From assembly GCA_937910655.1 (NCBI GenBank), contig CALEMV010000140.1, forward strand, positions 1-5,086: DNA of 5,086 nucleotides, written 5' to 3'. The notes below the pieces were generated by a model, which saw only the letters and a list, made by a program, of their open reading frames with translations, searched no databases and had not been told where the DNA came from. Of the stretch, positions 5,074-5,086 are shown piece by piece; the first letter of the stretch is position 1, and each line of letters begins with the position of its first letter. The position numbers were made by a program, and so were the translations under genes. The stretch comes from an uncultured Solobacterium sp. Its GTDB lineage: Bacteria; Bacillota_I; Bacilli_A; Erysipelotrichales; Erysipelotrichaceae.

Positions 5074-5086
5074 CAGATTGGCACAA

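Overview
The window comes from a low-GC Gram-positive bacterium (Bacillota). The support is AT-rich intergenic DNA, strong AGGAG/GGAGG ribosome sites, TTGACA/TATAAT-type promoters, a KtrAB-type potassium system, and a ThiT thiamine transporter behind a TPP riboswitch. A gut or oral Erysipelotrichia-like genome would fit, but that is a guess. I see no phage, IS element, CRISPR array, tRNA or rRNA.

Layout. (1) Bases 1-495 (+) are the C-terminal end of an AraC-family regulator whose sensor part lies off the left edge. (2) Bases 2577-492 (-) are a two-gene potassium-uptake operon, ktrB then ktrA, with a recognisable promoter. Its last stop codon overlaps the araC stop tail to tail. (3) Bases 2629-3897 (+) are a histidine-phosphatase protein made of two complete tandem catalytic domains, followed by an intrinsic terminator. 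(4) Bases 3898-4256 hold no convincing protein gene but are densely organised. There is a consensus-like promoter (TTGACA, 17 bp, TAACAT) overlapped by two identical-format dyads (GTTAG-N6-CTAAC, 21 bp apart). A run of stable hairpins follows, two of whose loops carry anti-Shine-Dalgarno motifs (CTCCTTT and CCTCCTC), and the run ends in a strong intrinsic terminator. I read this as an undescribed, repressor-controlled small RNA of about 230 nt, possibly metal-responsive. (5) Bases 4240-5073 (+) are an extended -10 promoter, a TPP riboswitch and thiT.

How the parts work. KtrB is the potassium channel subunit and KtrA its nucleotide-binding gate. The riboswitch controls thiamine uptake by ThiT, which should work with an ECF energising module encoded elsewhere. 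In its expression platform a 12-bp antisequestrator, which consumes the aptamer's conserved 3' strand, competes with a 9-bp hairpin that hides the thiT ribosome site. That hairpin is also followed directly by six T's, so it may act as a terminator too. The putative small RNA sits between the phosphatase terminator and the riboswitch promoter, so it looks like an independent transcription unit rather than a leader of thiT.
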